A stretch of 64,000 nt of DNA from DATAEY01 sp038199035. GTDB taxonomy: Bacteria; Actinomycetota; Thermoleophilia; Solirubrobacterales; Solirubrobacteraceae. Shown here piece after piece: positions 63,554 to 64,000 of this stretch. The notes beneath the pieces were generated by a model. That model was not told where the DNA came from and did not search any database. It worked only from the letters and a program-made list of their open reading frames with translations. The stretch covers positions 1 to 64,000 of the forward strand of contig JBBPZM010000009.1 in NCBI GenBank assembly GCA_038199035.1, read 5' to 3'. Numbering within the stretch: position 1 is the stretch's first letter; each line of letters starts with the position of its first letter. A program made the translations under genes and the position numbers.

Positions 63554-63929
63554 GGGTCAGCGGTCGTTCGGGTGGCGGGTCGGGGCGGCGCCAGGGCTCG
63601 GGCGCCGGGCGCCGGGCGGTCAGCCCGCGCCACACCGCGGCCGCGGCGCGCAGGGCCGAGCGGCGGGGCCGCCCGCCCCACTGCGGCTCGCGCAGGGCGG
63701 CGGCGTGGACCTCGAGCAGCACGACGAGGCGCGCTGTGGGATGGAAGGGGTCGGCGATGACCCGGCCGTCGCGCAGCGAGAGCGCGGCCAGCAACTCGCC
63801 GCCGACCTCGGCCACGACCAGCGGGGCGCCCGGCACGCGGGCGCTGTCGAGCCCGGCCAGCCGGCGCAGGGCCGCGTCGTCGTCCGGGTAGGCGGCGCGG
63901 AGGGAGATGGGCTGCGGCGAGTGGGCCAT
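63522..63929 (-). CDS. Small GNAT-like protein
   Basis: 135 residues. The N-terminal part (ISLRAAYPDDDAALRRLAGL, then PLVVAEVGGELLAALSLRDG) has the strand-helix-strand pattern of GNAT acetyltransferases, but the acetyl-CoA-binding Q/R-x-x-G-x-G/A loop is missing, so it may be a degenerate or regulatory form. CAGGAGCAG precedes the ATG at 63929. Its end overlaps the EamA gene start, so the two are coupled. A minor upstream frame extension is possible. Confidence 0.6.
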   Translation of the reverse strand: MAHSPQPISLRAAYPDDDAALRRLAGLDSARVPGAPLVVAEVGGELLAALSLRDGRVIADPFHPTARLVVLLEVHAAALREPQWGGRPRRSALRAAAAVWRGLTARRPAPEPWRRPDPPPERPLTLAPHGLLRAP

Positions 63930-64000
63930 GTCTGCTCCTGGAGCCGGGGGACCCAAGTACGACGTTCACCATCCCACCGATGTGACATAAGGGCAAATGA

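Overview
The window is very GC-rich DNA (visibly over 70% G+C, GTG and ATG starts, many 4-base stop/start overlaps) from a high-GC actinobacterium. The combination of a Tad-pilus operon, gap-pgk-tpiA-gpmI, a system I (Ccm) cytochrome c maturation set, PaoABC-type aldehyde oxidoreductase and a DUF3467 protein fits the class Thermoleophilia (Solirubrobacterales-like). That placement is inference; no rRNA is present to settle it. The first ~74 bases are nearly pure G/C and look like a contig edge.

Layout. 1-2.7 kb: end of a Tad/Flp pilus operon, closing with a Tad-VanY-lytic transglycosylase fusion. 2.8-4.4 kb: DoxX and threonine aldolase. 4.5-12.7 kb: uvrC, rapZ, a small VOC protein, then gap-pgk-tpiA-gpmI (yvcK and whiA, usual partners after rapZ, are missing here). 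12.7-14.3 kb: MhqD/MhqO-like esterase and dioxygenase. 14.3-24.6 kb: an Hsp20 N-terminal mini-protein, tgt, a Ser/Thr kinase with a lipoprotein, phosphoesterase, M48 protease, DUF3467, rlmH, a K+ channel with an unusual filter, argS without a recognisable HIGH motif, ccmH and a class A beta-lactamase-like hydrolase.

24.7-32.7 kb: a 7.95-kb integrated element in a tRNA-Gly(CCC) gene. It has 43-bp direct repeats at its ends, matching tandem repeats inside both ends (possible integrase arm sites), two small helix-turn-helix (excisionase-like) proteins, a zinc-finger protein, a P-loop ATPase, a Toprim (Spo11/Topo VI A-like) protein, a small-terminase-like protein, a tyrosine integrase and an HK97-type major capsid protein. 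No portal, large terminase, protease or tail gene is seen. It resembles a phage satellite or the phiRv1/phiRv2 class of minimal prophage and is the most interesting part of the window.

33-45 kb: paoABC molybdoenzyme operon, a PHA-synthase-like/adenylation-domain fusion, and a fadD-tetR-SDR operon, followed by a mosaic of gene remnants (acyl-CoA dehydrogenase, alpha/beta hydrolase) and an SRPBCC gene with a stop at codon 6. 45-57 kb: purU, a membrane protein of unknown role, a galactose/glyoxal-oxidase-like copper radical oxidase with all metal ligands, another acyl-CoA ligase with a PucR-type regulator, ccmE-ccmF-ccmI-like, a PIG-L deacetylase and secG. 57-64 kb: tldE/tldD, an iron-type alcohol dehydrogenase, a multicopper oxidase pseudogene with several lesions, an EamA transporter and a small GNAT-like protein. 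Several broken genes lie close to intact ones; real decay and sequencing or assembly error cannot be separated from the sequence alone.
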